Shown: piece after piece, positions 32,529-41,031 of the stretch
Position numbering within the stretch: position 1 is the stretch's first letter
How the letters are laid out: each line of letters opens with the position of its first letter
NCBI GenBank assembly: GCA_903919455.1
Contig: CAIXIJ010000127.1
Location: 1 to 44,831, forward strand
Source of the DNA: an uncultured Acidimicrobiaceae bacterium
GTDB taxonomy: Bacteria; Actinomycetota; Acidimicrobiia; Acidimicrobiales; Ilumatobacteraceae
Direction of reading: 5' to 3'
DNA: 44,831 bases
The notes under the pieces: model-generated
Seen by the model: only the letters and a program-made list of their open reading frames with translations
Databases searched by the model: none
Told to the model about the DNA's origin: nothing
Program-made: the position numbers and the translations under genes

Positions 32529-35500
32529 ATGTCACAGGTTCGCGGAGCGTTCCGAAGCGGAATCGGTCGATTGGCCATGGCAGTCATGCTGCTGCTTGGC
32601 CTGTTCACGGTCGCTCCGATGCTGTCGGGCACGGCCAGTGCCCAAATGGCGCATCTCGAGGCATCGGTCTCGTGCGACGGCACCGTCGACTGGAGTGCCA
32701 CGTCGTGGTCGAAGGACGACCAGGGCAGCAACGACGATGTGCGCGTGCATCGCAGTTCCGATGGGGGCGCCGACGACGAGATCGGTCACGGTTCCTTCAG
32801 CGGCGACAACGGGTACACGTTCTCGGGCCAGTTCACCTGGCCCGAAGGCGTCACCACGATGGCCGTCTCCACGCATCCGCAGGGTGGTTGGGGTAGCGGC
32901 GACGACTCGAACGACGACGAGGGCCACGACTCGGTCGAGCTGTCGAAGCCCGACTGCGATGCCGAAGGGCATGTGGAGCACCAACTGCAGTGCGAGAACT
33001 CGGCGCCGGGTTACGGCGACGGCGACGCTTCCGTGGAGCTCACCAACCCGTCTGGGCCGTTCGGGCATGATGCCGAATTCGATGTCTACGAACCCGACCA
33101 GAGCGAGCACTACACCACCTATACGGTGCATGCAGGCGAGCGCCATAAGGTCGATTTCCACGGCCTCGAAGAAGGCCGCCATCACATCAAGATCTCCGAG
33201 GGTGGTCACGACCACTCCACCTACGTCGAGGTGAACTGCGATCAGGCAGTCCCCTCGGTGAGTTCCTCACAGGCGTGCATCAATGGCGCAGGCTCGATCA
33301 CGGTGAATCTGTTCAACACCGGCGGCGAGACTGCAACGTTCTCGGTGGAGGACCCCTCCACCCATGTCGCCGAGACGGTGGAAGTAGCACCGAACGAATC
33401 GCAGAGCCGCACGTTCGCCGGTCTCGACGATGGCGAGTACACGGTGAAGGTGATGTCGGGTGAGGCCGACCTGTCGCAGTACTTCGAAGTGCACTGCGCT
33501 CCCGTAGTGGAGCCCCCGCATCCGCCGGCCTGCGAGATCAACGAAGGTGAAGGTGGCTACTACAACAGCACCAGCACATCGATGGAGACCGAGTCGAGCG
33601 TTGAGAACACCACCGGTGAGAGCACCGAGACCAGCGTGGAGAACACCACCGGTGGCAGCACCGAGACCAGCTCGTCGGGTTCTCGTCCCACCTACGGCGT
33701 GATGCATTCCGCCTCCTCGTCGTCCTCGTCCAGCAGTTCGTCGGTGAAGCCCAGCTCGTCCTCGTCGAGTTCGTCGGTGAAGCCGAGTTCGTCGTCGTCG
33801 AGTTCGTCGGTGAAGCCGAGCTCGTCCTCCACGAGCAGCACCGTGAAGGGTGAGAAACCCAGCTCGTCCAGCAGTTCGTCGGTGAAGCCGGGCTCGTCGT
33901 CCAGCAGTTCGTCGTCGAGTTCGTCGGTGGCTGGCGAGTATGAGTCGTCGTCATCGAGTTCGTCGGTGGCTGGCGAGTATGAGTCGTCGTCGTCCAGTTC
34001 TTCGGTCGCCGGAGAGTACGACTCGTCCACCAGCACCTCGATGGAAGGCGGCAATGGCGGAGAGTACGACTCGTCCACCAGCACCTCGATGGAAGGCGGC
34101 AATGGCGGCGAGTACGAGGTCGACCCCTGCAAGCCGCCCGAGGAGCATGCTCAGGGCAAGATCACCGTGGTGAAGGCGTGTGCCGACCACGATGGCCAGG
34201 TCACCATCACGCTCACCACTGTGGGCGGCTACGACGAAGTGGAATTCATCGTGGAAGGCACCACCTACAAGGTGGAGCCGGGTTACAGCATCAACGTCGT
34301 GATCGGTGGCCTCACCGATGGCACGCACCACATCAGCGTCCAAGCCGGATATCAGGATCTGTCCTTCGATGTCGAGATTGCGTGCGACCTGCCGCCGCGG
34401 GTGAGCGTGACGAAGGAATGCAAGGCGTTCGACGGCAGCGTGTCGATTCTTCTGGAGAATCTGGGCGACGACACCGATGCCACCTTCACGGTGGATGGTG
34501 TCGACCACATCGTGGCGCCGGGGGGTTCCACCACGGTGGTCATCGATGGCCTGCCGGATGGCGTGAATGCCATCCCGTTGGCGATCAACGGTGTACCGCA
34601 GCCCGATCTCACTGTGCTGATCAAGTGCAATCCCGTCATCGACGTGGTGGCCGAGTGCAACACGGTCTCGAACCTCGGTGAGGTCGACAGTTACTGGTTC
34701 ACGGTCACCAACACCGAAGCAACCGACATCGAGATTGTCTGGGAAGGCGGCTCGACGATCGTTGCCGGTGGCACCACCGTGCGGATCCAGTCGGCGACGT
34801 CAGCCTTGACGATCAAGCAGAAGAACGGCGAAGTCATCAAGGCAGCGCCGTCGAGCAACGTGGTCTGCCGTCGCGATGTGGTGGTGGAGAAGTTGCTGAT
34901 CGGTGCTCCTCTCACACCTGAGACCTACACCGTGATGGTGTCTCGCTGGGTGAACGGCGCCTACGTGCCGGAGCTGAGCTTCCAGGTGCAGCCTGGCAGC
35001 CCCGTGACGGTGCAGCTGCCCTCCACGCTCGATCCGGCCGGCATTCAGTACCGCATCGACGAGACGAACAAGGGCACAGCAGAGGACAGCGTGGTCACCC
35101 CCGATCAGTTCCTGTTGACCGGTCACCTGGGCGACGTCGTGCGGGTGAGCGTCACCAACCGCTTCGCGCCGCCGCCCACCACCACCACGGTGGTGGTGAC
35201 TACGACCACGACGCCGGTGGCGGAAACCACGACCACCACCCCGGTGGTGGAGCCGACGACCACAACGACGCCGGTGGGCGAGACCACGACGACTACGACG
35301 CCGGTTGGTCCTACGGTTCCTCCGACGACGGAGCCGCCGGTTGGTCCGACCGTTCCTCCGACGACGGAGCCGCCGGTTGGTCCGACGGTGCCGCCGACGA
35401 CCGTTCCTCCGACGACGGTTCCGCCGACGACCGTTCCTCCGACGACGGTTCCGCCGACCGTTCCCCCGACGACGGAGCCGCCGGTTGGTCCGACTGTTCC

Positions 35501-35981
35501 GCCGACGACCGTTCCTCCGACGACGGAGCCGCCGGTTGGTCCGACCGTTCCTCCGACCGTTCCTCCGACGGTTCCGCCGACGACGGAGCCGCCGGTTGGT
35601 CCGACGGTTCCGCCGACGACCACGACCACGCCGGTGGTGGCCACGACGACGACGATTGTTGACACGGGTGGGCCGACGACCACGACGGATCCGGGTGCTC
35701 CGACCACGACGGATCCGGGTGCTTCGACCACGACGGATCCGGGTGCTTCGACCACGACGACGATCGTTGAGGTCGGGGGGCCGACGACGGTCCCGACGCC
35801 CTGTTGCGACCCGGTACCCACCACGGATCCGAACACGAGTGTGTCGGTGGAGCCGCCGGTTCCGCCCATCACCGACCCGCTGCCCGTCACCGGTGGTAGC
35901 AACCCGCTGCCGCTGATGCTGATCGCCTTCGGGATCGCATGCATCGGTGGCTCGATGGTGCTGGTTCGCCGCCGGGCCTGA
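32529..35981 (+). CDS. LPVTG-anchored surface protein with Cys-bounded Ig-like modules and Ser/Thr/Pro stalks
   Basis: An 1150-residue cell-wall protein. Residues 1-38 are a signal peptide (cleavage likely after SGTASA). Residues 39-380 and 535-830 hold about five modules of 70-110 residues, each opening at a Cys (for example KACADHDGQVTITLTTVGGY and KECKAFDGSVSILLENLG) and closing at a Cys (EVHC, EIAC, LIKC), so each may be disulfide-locked. Between them lies a Ser-rich stalk (about 393-530) with GEY-type spacers. A Thr/Pro stalk (about 881-1117) leads to LPVTG (1118-1122), a hydrophobic segment and RRRA, a classical sortase sorting signal. Its ATG follows GGAGGT. A sortase gene faces it 200 nt away. 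Probably an adhesin, filament or coat component; no exact homologue is recognised. Confidence 0.88.
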   Translation: MSQVRGAFRSGIGRLAMAVMLLLGLFTVAPMLSGTASAQMAHLEASVSCDGTVDWSATSWSKDDQGSNDDVRVHRSSDGGADDEIGHGSFSGDNGYTFSGQFTWPEGVTTMAVSTHPQGGWGSGDDSNDDEGHDSVELSKPDCDAEGHVEHQLQCENSAPGYGDGDASVELTNPSGPFGHDAEFDVYEPDQSEHYTTYTVHAGERHKVDFHGLEEGRHHIKISEGGHDHSTYVEVNCDQAVPSVSSSQACINGAGSITVNLFNTGGETATFSVEDPSTHVAETVEVAPNESQSRTFAGLDDGEYTVKVMSGEADLSQYFEVHCAPVVEPPHPPACEINEGEGGYYNSTSTSMETESSVENTTGESTETSVENTTGGSTETSSSGSRPTYGVMHSASSSSSSSSSSVKPSSSSSSSSVKPSSSSSSSSVKPSSSSTSSTVKGEKPSSSSSSSVKPGSSSSSSSSSSSVAGEYESSSSSSSVAGEYESSSSSSSVAGEYDSSTSTSMEGGNGGEYDSSTSTSMEGGNGGEYEVDPCKPPEEHAQGKITVVKACADHDGQVTITLTTVGGYDEVEFIVEGTTYKVEPGYSINVVIGGLTDGTHHISVQAGYQDLSFDVEIACDLPPRVSVTKECKAFDGSVSILLENLGDDTDATFTVDGVDHIVAPGGSTTVVIDGLPDGVNAIPLAINGVPQPDLTVLIKCNPVIDVVAECNTVSNLGEVDSYWFTVTNTEATDIEIVWEGGSTIVAGGTTVRIQSATSALTIKQKNGEVIKAAPSSNVVCRRDVVVEKLLIGAPLTPETYTVMVSRWVNGAYVPELSFQVQPGSPVTVQLPSTLDPAGIQYRIDETNKGTAEDSVVTPDQFLLTGHLGDVVRVSVTNRFAPPPTTTTVVVTTTTTPVAETTTTTPVVEPTTTTTPVGETTTTTTPVGPTVPPTTEPPVGPTVPPTTEPPVGPTVPPTTVPPTTVPPTTVPPTTVPPTVPPTTEPPVGPTVPPTTVPPTTEPPVGPTVPPTVPPTVPPTTEPPVGPTVPPTTTTTPVVATTTTIVDTGGPTTTTDPGAPTTTDPGASTTTDPGASTTTTIVEVGGPTTVPTPCCDPVPTTDPNTSVSVEPPVPPITDPLPVTGGSNPLPLMLIAFGIACIGGSMVLVRRRA
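33709..34010 (+). repeat. Ser-rich tandem repeats within the surface-protein gene
   Basis: Repeating TCGTCG-type codons encode runs of Ser broken by VKPS and VAGEYES blocks. Two near-identical blocks carry TCGTCGGTGGCTGGCGAGTA. Such tracts are prone to slippage, so stalk length may vary between strains. Confidence 0.85.
34011..34106 (+). repeat. Two tandem 48-bp repeats
   Basis: Units 34011-34058 and 34059-34106 are essentially identical and each encodes the 16-residue unit GEYDSSTSTSMEGGNG (phase approximate). They look like a recent in-frame duplication at the end of the Ser-rich stalk. Confidence 0.9.
35300..35620 (+). repeat. Thr/Pro-rich stalk repeats (TVPPTTEPPVGP type)
   Basis: Blocks encoding TVPPTTEPPVGP and TVPPT recur at least eight times, with DNA units built on CCGACGACGGAGCCGCC. 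The tract precedes the LPVTG signal and probably holds the protein off the wall. The imperfect copies suggest expansion and contraction. Confidence 0.85.
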
Positions 35982-36008
35982 GGTCACGCCGACATGTGAT
36001 GCTGGTCA

Positions 36009-36040
36009 GGCGCTGATCTGGAGTGATCCAGGTCGGCGCC
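36009..36040. terminator. Hairpin between the convergent surface-protein and sortase genes
   Basis: A 14-bp stem (36009-36022 with 36027-36040), including two G-T wobble pairs on the plus strand, closes on a GTGA loop. It lies 28 nt after the surface-protein stop. There is no T-tract; it may serve as a terminator for that gene, or for both directions. The remaining gap up to 36193 shows no gene or clear signal. Confidence 0.6.
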
Positions 36041-36193
36041 TCACCTCATCGGCGTTCTCGGCACCGTGAGCGCATGCTTCTTGTCGCGACCCCATCACTA
36101 TCCCTGGTGGCCAAGCCGCGACAAGAACGAGGTTCGACGCGCCTGGGGGGGGCACTACCGGCTACTCGACTCGCCAGCCCAGATGACACGCTC

Positions 36194-36838
36194 TCAGGCA
36201 GTGGTGAGTTGCAAGTGCACCACGATGCGCTGGCGCGTGCTGCCCGGCGGGTGGCAGGCGAACAGTGTGGCGGTGAAGCCATCGCTCTGATCGATGATGA
36301 ACAGAGCGTTGGGGCGCACGACTTCGGTGCCGGTGACGGCGTACACGAAGCGGCCCTCCATCGTGGTGAAGATCACCTGGTCACCGGGAAGCAATTGATC
36401 GATGTTGCGGAACGGCCGATCGTGGCTGGTGCGGTGCCCCGCGATGACGGAGTTACCGCGGTGCCCCGGCTTCGCTGTGCCCGGCCAGTGACCGGGCCCA
36501 CTGTCGAGCACCGTCAGCGAAACACCTTCGTACATGTTCTTGGTGACCCCGATCTTGGGAATCTCCAATGTGCCGATCTGCACCACCGCCACGTTGGCGT
36601 GCGGCGCCGGTGGCGGCTCGGGGATGGGCAGCGCCTCGGTGGTCGTGGTGGTGCTGGAGGTGGAACTCGTCGAGGTGGATGACGAAGTGGTGCTGGAGGT
36701 GGAACTGGTGGTGGTTGCTGCGGTGGTGGCCACCGTGTCGTCGAGTGTGGCCGCGGTGGGGCCATTGTTGCCGCTGCATGCGCCAATCGATAGCGCAGCG
36801 GCTGTGAGGAGCACCGTGCGTCGAATCATCGGTTTCAT
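36194..36838 (-). CDS. Sortase, class E/D-like, made as a lipoprotein
   Basis: A 214-residue transpeptidase expected to cut LPxTG-type signals and link the protein to the wall. Residues 1-20 are a signal peptide ending IGAC, so Cys21 is probably lipidated, unlike usual sortases that keep a membrane helix. A Thr/Ser linker (about 35-68) follows. The catalytic domain has IGTLEIPKIGVTKNMYEGV, the His in SVIAGHRTSHDRPFRNID (H135), the Cys in ATLFACHPPGS (C195) and Arg at 202 or 204 (TRQRIVVHL). The ATG overlaps the hemY stop by 4 nt. Its likely client is the LPVTG protein facing it (inference). Confidence 0.92.
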   Translation of the reverse strand: MKPMIRRTVLLTAAALSIGACSGNNGPTAATLDDTVATTAATTTSSTSSTTSSSTSTSSTSSTTTTTEALPIPEPPPAPHANVAVVQIGTLEIPKIGVTKNMYEGVSLTVLDSGPGHWPGTAKPGHRGNSVIAGHRTSHDRPFRNIDQLLPGDQVIFTTMEGRFVYAVTGTEVVRPNALFIIDQSDGFTATLFACHPPGSTRQRIVVHLQLTTA

Positions 36839-38181
36839 TGTGCCAGCCGCGCTGCTGCTTTGCCCGCGGAGTTGATGCACGCAGGCACGCCGATGCCGTG
36901 ATAGCTGGCACCGGCAAGGGCGAGGCCAGCCGGAAGCGCGGCCTCGAGGTCGGCCACCCGTTTCGCGTGGTGTGGTCGGTACTGCGGAAACGCGCCGGAC
37001 CACCGCGTGATGCGATGCGCGGACGGCGCCAAGCTGAGACCGAGATGGCGGCCGACTTCGTCGACTGCGGCGGCGAGCAGTTGGTCGTCGCCGAGGTGCA
37101 GCACGGGCAGTCCGTCGCGACCCAGCGAGATCCGAAGGATGACGCTGGATGCAGATGCCCAGTGTGACCACTTCTGAGAGCCGAACGAGACAGCGGTCAC
37201 CAGCCGTTGCACCGGCTTGGGCACCAGGTAGCCGCTGAGCGCGGTGAGGTGTGCCGGCCAATCGGCTGCGGGGATAGCGAGTGTCACCATCGCCACATCG
37301 GCGGTGGGAATGGAGGCCAGCGTGCGTGCAGCGTCCGGCAGCATCGATTCGAGCAACGTGGCCGAGGCCGCTGCCGGGCACGCCAGCGCAACCCCATCGA
37401 ACAACTCGCCGTTCACGCGCCATGCACTGCCGTCAGAGGCAAGTTCGCTGATACCGACCCCGCAGCGCAGTTCGGCTCCGGCTCCCTGTGCAGCCTCGGC
37501 GGTGCGCATGGCAAGGTCGCCCATGCCGCCCTGGGGGGCGTAGAACACAGGGCCGGCATTGGCTGACGGTGCGGGCATCGTTCGGCCCGCCATCAGGATG
37601 CTGCGCGCCTTGCCCGCAAGGTCGGCGATCTGCGGCACGGCGGCGAGACTGAAGTGGTCGGTGTCGGCGGCGTAGATGCTGCCCACAAGGGGATCGACGA
37701 GCCGCACGTGCACTTCGTTGCCGAACCGCGCACGCACGAAGCCACCGAGCGAATCGGGTTCCAGATTGGTGCGCCGCCGGAACGGTTCGGTGGCAGCGCG
37801 CAGCTTGCCTGCCCATGGGATGAGCTTGCTCTTCGCCAACGCCATCACGTCGGTGGGCATGCCGAGCAGCAGGCCTTGGGGGATGTCGTGCAGTTGATCC
37901 CACCAGACGGCGGCCTTTCCTGCGCTCGGCGACACGAGTTCGCTGCCAAGGCCAACCGCCTGCGCAAGACCGGTGCCCCACGGCAGCCTGGCAAGGAAGG
38001 CATCGGGTCCTTCATCGATGCCTGCGTGACCGGCAAACGGAGTCGTGAGGATCTTGCCTCCGAGCCGATGGTCGCGTTCGAACAGCACCACATCGATGCC
38101 CTGCTGCGCAAGGGCGTGGGCTGTGGCCAGACCGGCGATCCCTCCGCCGACCACGGCGATGCGGCGAGTACCGGCGGTCAT
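36835..38181 (-). CDS. hemY: FAD-dependent protoporphyrinogen/coproporphyrinogen oxidase
   Basis: A 448-residue flavoprotein that oxidises a porphyrinogen in heme synthesis. The FAD motif AVVGGGIAGLATAHALAQQG is at the N-terminus, followed by RDHRLGGKILTTPFAG and the DEGPDAFLARLPWGTGLA segment; MGDLAMRTAEAAQGAGAELR and the C-terminal GIGVPACINSAGKAAARL are also family features. In Actinobacteria this HemY type often oxidises coproporphyrinogen (CgoX) in the coproporphyrin route; sequence alone does not decide. It lies 3 nt after hemH and overlaps the sortase gene. Confidence 0.93.
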   Translation of the reverse strand: MTAGTRRIAVVGGGIAGLATAHALAQQGIDVVLFERDHRLGGKILTTPFAGHAGIDEGPDAFLARLPWGTGLAQAVGLGSELVSPSAGKAAVWWDQLHDIPQGLLLGMPTDVMALAKSKLIPWAGKLRAATEPFRRRTNLEPDSLGGFVRARFGNEVHVRLVDPLVGSIYAADTDHFSLAAVPQIADLAGKARSILMAGRTMPAPSANAGPVFYAPQGGMGDLAMRTAEAAQGAGAELRCGVGISELASDGSAWRVNGELFDGVALACPAAASATLLESMLPDAARTLASIPTADVAMVTLAIPAADWPAHLTALSGYLVPKPVQRLVTAVSFGSQKWSHWASASSVILRISLGRDGLPVLHLGDDQLLAAAVDEVGRHLGLSLAPSAHRITRWSGAFPQYRPHHAKRVADLEAALPAGLALAGASYHGIGVPACINSAGKAAARLAQ

Positions 38182-38184
38182 GGG

Positions 38185-39117
38185 TCAGACCGCTGCGATC
38201 ACTCGCTGGGCAAGAGCAGCCATGACGGCGGGGTTGTCGTTCACGCACGCGGTGCGAGCGAATGCCATGCCGAGCCCGGCTGCACGAGCCGCGGCCTCAA
38301 TGTCGAGGTCGTACAACACCTCGAGGTGGTCGGCCACGAAACCGACAGCGCTGATCAGCACGCCGCGTTGGTGATCGGCATCGTTCTCCGCGGCAGCGAG
38401 ATCGTCGATGACCGTGAGGATGTCGGGACCCAACCACGGTTCGGGGGTGCGACCAGCGCTCTGCCAGGCGATCGACCAGTTGCTCCATTGCGAAAGGCCC
38501 ACCTTCTCGGCGACGGCCACGGCGGTGCTGCGGAGTTCATCGGGATACGGATCGCCGGCATCGACGATGCGCTGCGGAAGCGAATGAGCCGTGAAGAGCA
38601 CCTTGGTGTCGGCCGGCATGGTGTCGAGCTTCGCCTTCAGGTCGTCGGCGATGAACTGCACGTACGCCGGCTCGGTGGCCCAACTCTCGATACCGCTTAC
38701 CGTGATGCCGTGCGGTTCTGCGGCGGCCTTCGCCCGGTCGAGGTACTGGCCGATGGAGTACGACGAGTAGTGCGGAGCGAGCACCAGGCCCACGATGTGT
38801 CGGAAGCCCTGGGCGGCGATGGCATCGACCGCAGCTTCGATCTTCGGATCGGCGTGCTTCAGGCCGAGGCTCACCTCATACTGACCGGGTGCTGCGGCAT
38901 CGAGGGCGTGTTGCAGCGCGGCGCGCTGTGCCTCGGTGCGTGCGGCCAACGGGCTGGTGCCACCGAGCGCGTCGTAGCGGGCGATGAGGTCGGCCAGCGC
39001 TTCCTCGGTGGGCGGACGGCCGCGGCGGATGTCGGTGTAGTACGGCAGGATTTCTTCCGGAGTGCGGGGCGTGCCGTAGGCCATCAGCAGTACGGCGGTT
39101 CGGTCGGCGTTGGTCAT
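38185..39117 (-). CDS. hemH: Ferrochelatase
   Basis: A 310-residue enzyme that inserts iron into protoporphyrin or coproporphyrin. Family segments are LLMAYGTPRTPEEILPYYTD at the start, LKHADPKIEAAVDAIAAQGF, VLFTAHSLPQRIVDAGDPY with the catalytic His, and a conserved Glu in VGFVADHLEVLYDLD. The length is on the short side and close to the actinobacterial form, which usually works on coproporphyrin (CpfC) with a later HemQ step; no hemQ lies in the window. Its ATG overlaps the hemE stop by 4 nt. Confidence 0.95.
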   Translation of the reverse strand: MTNADRTAVLLMAYGTPRTPEEILPYYTDIRRGRPPTEEALADLIARYDALGGTSPLAARTEAQRAALQHALDAAAPGQYEVSLGLKHADPKIEAAVDAIAAQGFRHIVGLVLAPHYSSYSIGQYLDRAKAAAEPHGITVSGIESWATEPAYVQFIADDLKAKLDTMPADTKVLFTAHSLPQRIVDAGDPYPDELRSTAVAVAEKVGLSQWSNWSIAWQSAGRTPEPWLGPDILTVIDDLAAAENDADHQRGVLISAVGFVADHLEVLYDLDIEAAARAAGLGMAFARTACVNDNPAVMAALAQRVIAAV

Positions 39118-40154
39118 CGTGCGGTCCGTTCGTGCACGCGTGCCGCAACTGCGGTCAACACGTCGGGGTTGGTGGGCGGGTGGACCCCGTGGCCGAGGTT
39201 GAAGATGTGGCCCGGGTGGCCGTCGTTATCGGCCAGTACGGCATCGGTGCCGGCAAGCGCCGCTTCGATGCCCGCCAGCGCCAGTACCGGGTCGAGGTTG
39301 CCCTGCACCACGAGGTCGGCACCCATACGAGCACGAGCCTGCTGGATGGGGGTACGCCAGTCGAGCCCGAGGATGCTCGGGCCCGCGGCGCGCATGCTCT
39401 CCAGCAGGTGGTCGCAACCCACGCCGTAGTGAATACCGGGTGCATCGGGATGCAGCTCGCGCAGTGCCGAGAACACGGCCCGCGAATGTGGCAACACGAA
39501 GCGGTCGTAATCGATGCGGCTCAGCGTTCCGGCCCAACTGTCGAACAATTGAAAGGCCCGGCCACCGTTCGAGAGCTGGCTGGAGATCGAGGCCACGGCG
39601 TGCTGCACCAGTCGTTCCATCAGCGCCTGCCACAACTCGGGAGCGGTGTGCATCATCCGCTTGGTGTGTTCGTAGGTGCGGCTAGGCCGCCCCTCGATGA
39701 GGTAGCTCGCCACGGTGAACGGGGCGCCGGCGAACGCCAGCAACGGCACGGCAGGCGACAGTTCGTTCGCCAGAGTGCGCACCGTGTCGAGCACATACGG
39801 GGTGTCGGACTCGGGTTCGAACTCACGCAGTCGCGCCAGATCGTCGATGCTGCGGAACGGCTGGGAGCAGACCGGGCCGGTGCCGGGCGCGACATCGATG
39901 CCGAAGCCCACCGCGTGAGCTGGCACCACGATGTCGCTGTAGAGCACGGCAGCGTCGACGCCGTAGCGGCGCACCGGCTGCAGCGTGAGTTCCACCGACA
40001 GGTCGACCTGCTTGATCGCGTCGAGGATGCTGCCCTCGCCGCGCAGAGCGCGGTATTCCGGCAGGCTGCGGCCCGCCTGCCGCATGAACCACACGGGTGT
40101 GTGAGCGGCGGGGCGACCGGCCGCGGCATCGAGGAACGGCACGCTGGACGACAT
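39114..40154 (-). CDS. hemE: Uroporphyrinogen decarboxylase
   Basis: A 346-residue enzyme that decarboxylates uroporphyrinogen III to coproporphyrinogen III. The signature TPVWFMRQAGRSLPEYR near the N-terminus, the catalytic Asp in AAVLYSDIVVPAHAVGF, and GCDHLLESMRAAGPSILGLD and NLGHGVHPPTNPDVL near the end are diagnostic. The ATG at 40154 is preceded at 8 nt by TAGCGT on the minus strand. It heads a four-gene run hemE-hemH-hemY-sortase. The longer open frame to 40712 runs antisense through the next gene and is a shadow. Confidence 0.96.
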   Translation of the reverse strand: MSSSVPFLDAAAGRPAAHTPVWFMRQAGRSLPEYRALRGEGSILDAIKQVDLSVELTLQPVRRYGVDAAVLYSDIVVPAHAVGFGIDVAPGTGPVCSQPFRSIDDLARLREFEPESDTPYVLDTVRTLANELSPAVPLLAFAGAPFTVASYLIEGRPSRTYEHTKRMMHTAPELWQALMERLVQHAVASISSQLSNGGRAFQLFDSWAGTLSRIDYDRFVLPHSRAVFSALRELHPDAPGIHYGVGCDHLLESMRAAGPSILGLDWRTPIQQARARMGADLVVQGNLDPVLALAGIEAALAGTDAVLADNDGHPGHIFNLGHGVHPPTNPDVLTAVAARVHERTAR

Positions 40155-40162
40155 CGTCCGGC

Positions 40163-40168
40163 ACGCTA
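40163..40168 (-). promoter_or_regulatory. Candidate -10 box (TAGCGT) for the heme-sortase operon
   Basis: On the minus strand TAGCGT is followed by 8 nt and then the hemE ATG at 40154, fitting a leaderless transcript. It is the best example here of one promoter serving both heme enzymes and the sortase. Confidence 0.55.
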
Positions 40169-40186
40169 TCTGAGGACGCCGTAGAG

Positions 40187-40192
40187 CAGGAT
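40187..40192 (+). promoter_or_regulatory. Candidate -10 box (CAGGAT) for the SDR gene
   Basis: CAGGAT ends 7 nt before the ATG at 40200. It matches the TAnnnT pattern only at two positions, but the spacing agrees with the neighbouring leaderless genes. The same bases also include an AGG that could be a weak ribosome site. Confidence 0.35.
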
Positions 40193-40199
40193 GTCGGCC

Positions 40200-40970
40200 A
40201 TGACTGAACTGTTCTCTCTCCAGGGCAAGACCGCACTCGTCACGGGCGGCAGCCGCGGTATCGGCTTCATGATTGCCACCGGCCTCCTGCAGGCCGGCGC
40301 CAGTGTGGTGATCAGTGCGCGCAAGCAGCACGAACTCGACGACGCCAAGGCGGCGCTGAGCCAGTTCGGTGATGTGCACGCCGTCCGCGCCGATGTGAGC
40401 ACGCTGGAAGGCGTGGAGGCACTGGCCGCTGAAGTGAGTGCCCATTTCCCGGTGCTGAACATTCTGGTCAACAACGCCGGCGCCACCTGGGGTATGCCGC
40501 TCGACGACTTCGACGAGAACGCCTGGGACAAGGTGATGGACACGAACGTGAAGGGTGTGTTCTTCCTCACCCAGAAGCTGCTGGCGAACCTTCGCGCGGG
40601 GGCATCGCACGAGGACCCGGCCCGCGTCATCAACATCGGCTCGATCGATGGTTTGCACGTGAACCCGATGGACACCTATAGCTACGCCGCCAGTAAGGCG
40701 GGGGTGCACCACCTCACCCGCGCGCTCGCTCGCAAATTGGGCCCGGAGTTCATCACGGTGAACGCTGTGGCCCCCGGCCCGTTCGAGAGCAAGATGATGG
40801 CCGCCACGCTGAAGTCGTTCGGCGACAACATCGCCGCCTCGGCGCCGTTGCGTCGCATCGGCCGACCCGACGACATGGCCGGTGTGGCGGTGTTTCTCTC
40901 CAGCCGGGCTGGCAGTTACATCACGGGTGCGGTCATCCCGGTGGATGGCGGCATCGGCACCACGGTCTGA
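40200..40970 (+). CDS. SDR-family oxidoreductase
   Basis: A 256-residue classical short-chain dehydrogenase. The cofactor loop GGSRGIGFMI, the NNAG motif, the catalytic Ser in INIGSIDGL and the YxxxK motif YAASK are all intact, as is the C-terminal ITGAVIPVDGGIGTT. This points to an active NAD(P)H-dependent ketone/alcohol enzyme, perhaps of the 3-oxoacyl-ACP reductase or glucose dehydrogenase type; the substrate is unknown. I prefer the ATG at 40200 (MTELFSLQGK) because of the upstream spacing; an ATG at 40191 would add three residues. It is divergent from hemE. Confidence 0.92.
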   Translation: MTELFSLQGKTALVTGGSRGIGFMIATGLLQAGASVVISARKQHELDDAKAALSQFGDVHAVRADVSTLEGVEALAAEVSAHFPVLNILVNNAGATWGMPLDDFDENAWDKVMDTNVKGVFFLTQKLLANLRAGASHEDPARVINIGSIDGLHVNPMDTYSYAASKAGVHHLTRALARKLGPEFITVNAVAPGPFESKMMAATLKSFGDNIAASAPLRRIGRPDDMAGVAVFLSSRAGSYITGAVIPVDGGIGTTV

Positions 40971-41016
40971 TCAGGTCGGGGAAAACCGTCTGAGTGGTGG
41001 GCGGAAGCGGCGCCGA

Positions 41017-41022
41017 TAGAGT
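41017..41022 (+). promoter_or_regulatory. Candidate -10 box (TAGAGT) for the helicase gene
   Basis: TAGAGT would start a transcript near 41030, giving a leader of about 42 nt that contains the hairpin at 41032-41059. No clear -35 was found. Confidence 0.4.
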
Positions 41023-41031
41023 TCCGAGTTG

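Noticed and set aside
32529-35981. Secretion-system or toxin identity for the large surface protein
   Set aside because: No toxin, enzyme or secretion domain is seen; the LPVTG tail and stalks are enough to explain a wall-anchored protein.
34800-35987. Minus-strand Arg/Thr-rich frames opposite the Thr/Pro stalk
   Set aside because: The Arg-rich composition is simply the complement of the Thr/Pro repeats, and the plus-strand LPVTG protein is clear.
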